From Amycolatopsis sp. 2-15 (GTDB lineage: Bacteria > Actinomycetota > Actinomycetes > Mycobacteriales > Pseudonocardiaceae): 64,000 nt of DNA. Each line of letters begins with the position of its first letter. Position 1 is the stretch's first letter. Positions 63,971-64,000 of the stretch are shown in pieces. Made by a program: the position numbers and the translations under genes. Under the pieces are notes generated by a model. It worked only from the letters and a program-made list of their open reading frames with translations. It searched no databases and had not been told where the DNA came from. The stretch spans positions 4,498,501-4,562,500 of the forward strand of contig NZ_CP127294.1 of the NCBI RefSeq assembly GCF_030285625.1. Direction: 5' to 3'.

Positions 63971-64000
63971 CGTCCAAGCCGTGAACCCCCGAGAACGTGA

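Overview
The window is high-GC actinobacterial DNA. The chromosomal order valS, folC, a DUF4233 protein, then ndk, together with a mycothiol-type DinB protein and an EspG/PPE-like/DUF3558 group, points to Pseudonocardiaceae, most likely Amycolatopsis or a close relative. This is inferred from gene content, not from a database match.

Left chromosomal flank (1-10611): valS (5' end outside the window), a LysR regulator, an alpha/beta hydrolase followed by a frameshifted second hydrolase, a secreted SGNH esterase, a methyltransferase, folC, the DUF4233 membrane protein, a hypothetical gene, and the 5' part of a Tat-exported PhoD-type alkaline phosphatase.

Integrated element (about 10612-42132): a mosaic mobile element of about 31.5 kb cuts phoD in two. 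The two halves rejoin exactly in frame across the shared six bases GACCAC. A large serine recombinase sits just inside the right junction, and the ends reconstruct a 44-bp near-palindromic attP centred on GA. From left to right the element carries a NUDIX hydrolase; a type VII secretion cargo module (small ESX-like protein, DUF3558 lipoprotein, PPE-like protein, EspG); a TPR-containing HTH regulator; small hypothetical genes; debris of at least one older tyrosine-integrase AICE (excisionase-type genes, integrase C-terminal scraps, a tRNA 3' fragment); an IS5-like element; a DUF262/GmrSD-like gene; a membrane protein with 54-residue repeats; a dead IS3 element; a second TPR regulator; a compact transfer operon (HTH, WhiB-like, two membrane proteins, TraB/FtsK-type translocase); a complete type I restriction-modification system; an IS630 element; and the integrase. 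No replication initiator was recognised.

Right flank (42131-64000): the 3' part of phoD, ndk, a DinB/maleylpyruvate isomerase-like protein, and a large secreted phosphodiester glycosidase/metallophosphoesterase. A decayed stretch follows (truncated ABC ATPase, GGDEF remnant, IS5-family element). Next is an operon of an aspartase/argininosuccinase-type lyase, a C4-dicarboxylate symporter and class II fumarase, divergent from a LacI regulator. The last part has hypothetical genes, a segment bracketed by two resolvase-gene remnants (nuclease-like gene, LysR, PLP-dependent ACC deaminase-like enzyme, small ORF, prolyl iminopeptidase), a DUF574-type methyltransferase and a putative lipoprotein.

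How parts work together: the serine integrase sets the present insertion site, the TraB operon could move the DNA between mycelia, the restriction genes and possibly the NUDIX protein could exclude competitors, and the ESX-type module is exportable cargo that depends on a type VII core encoded elsewhere.
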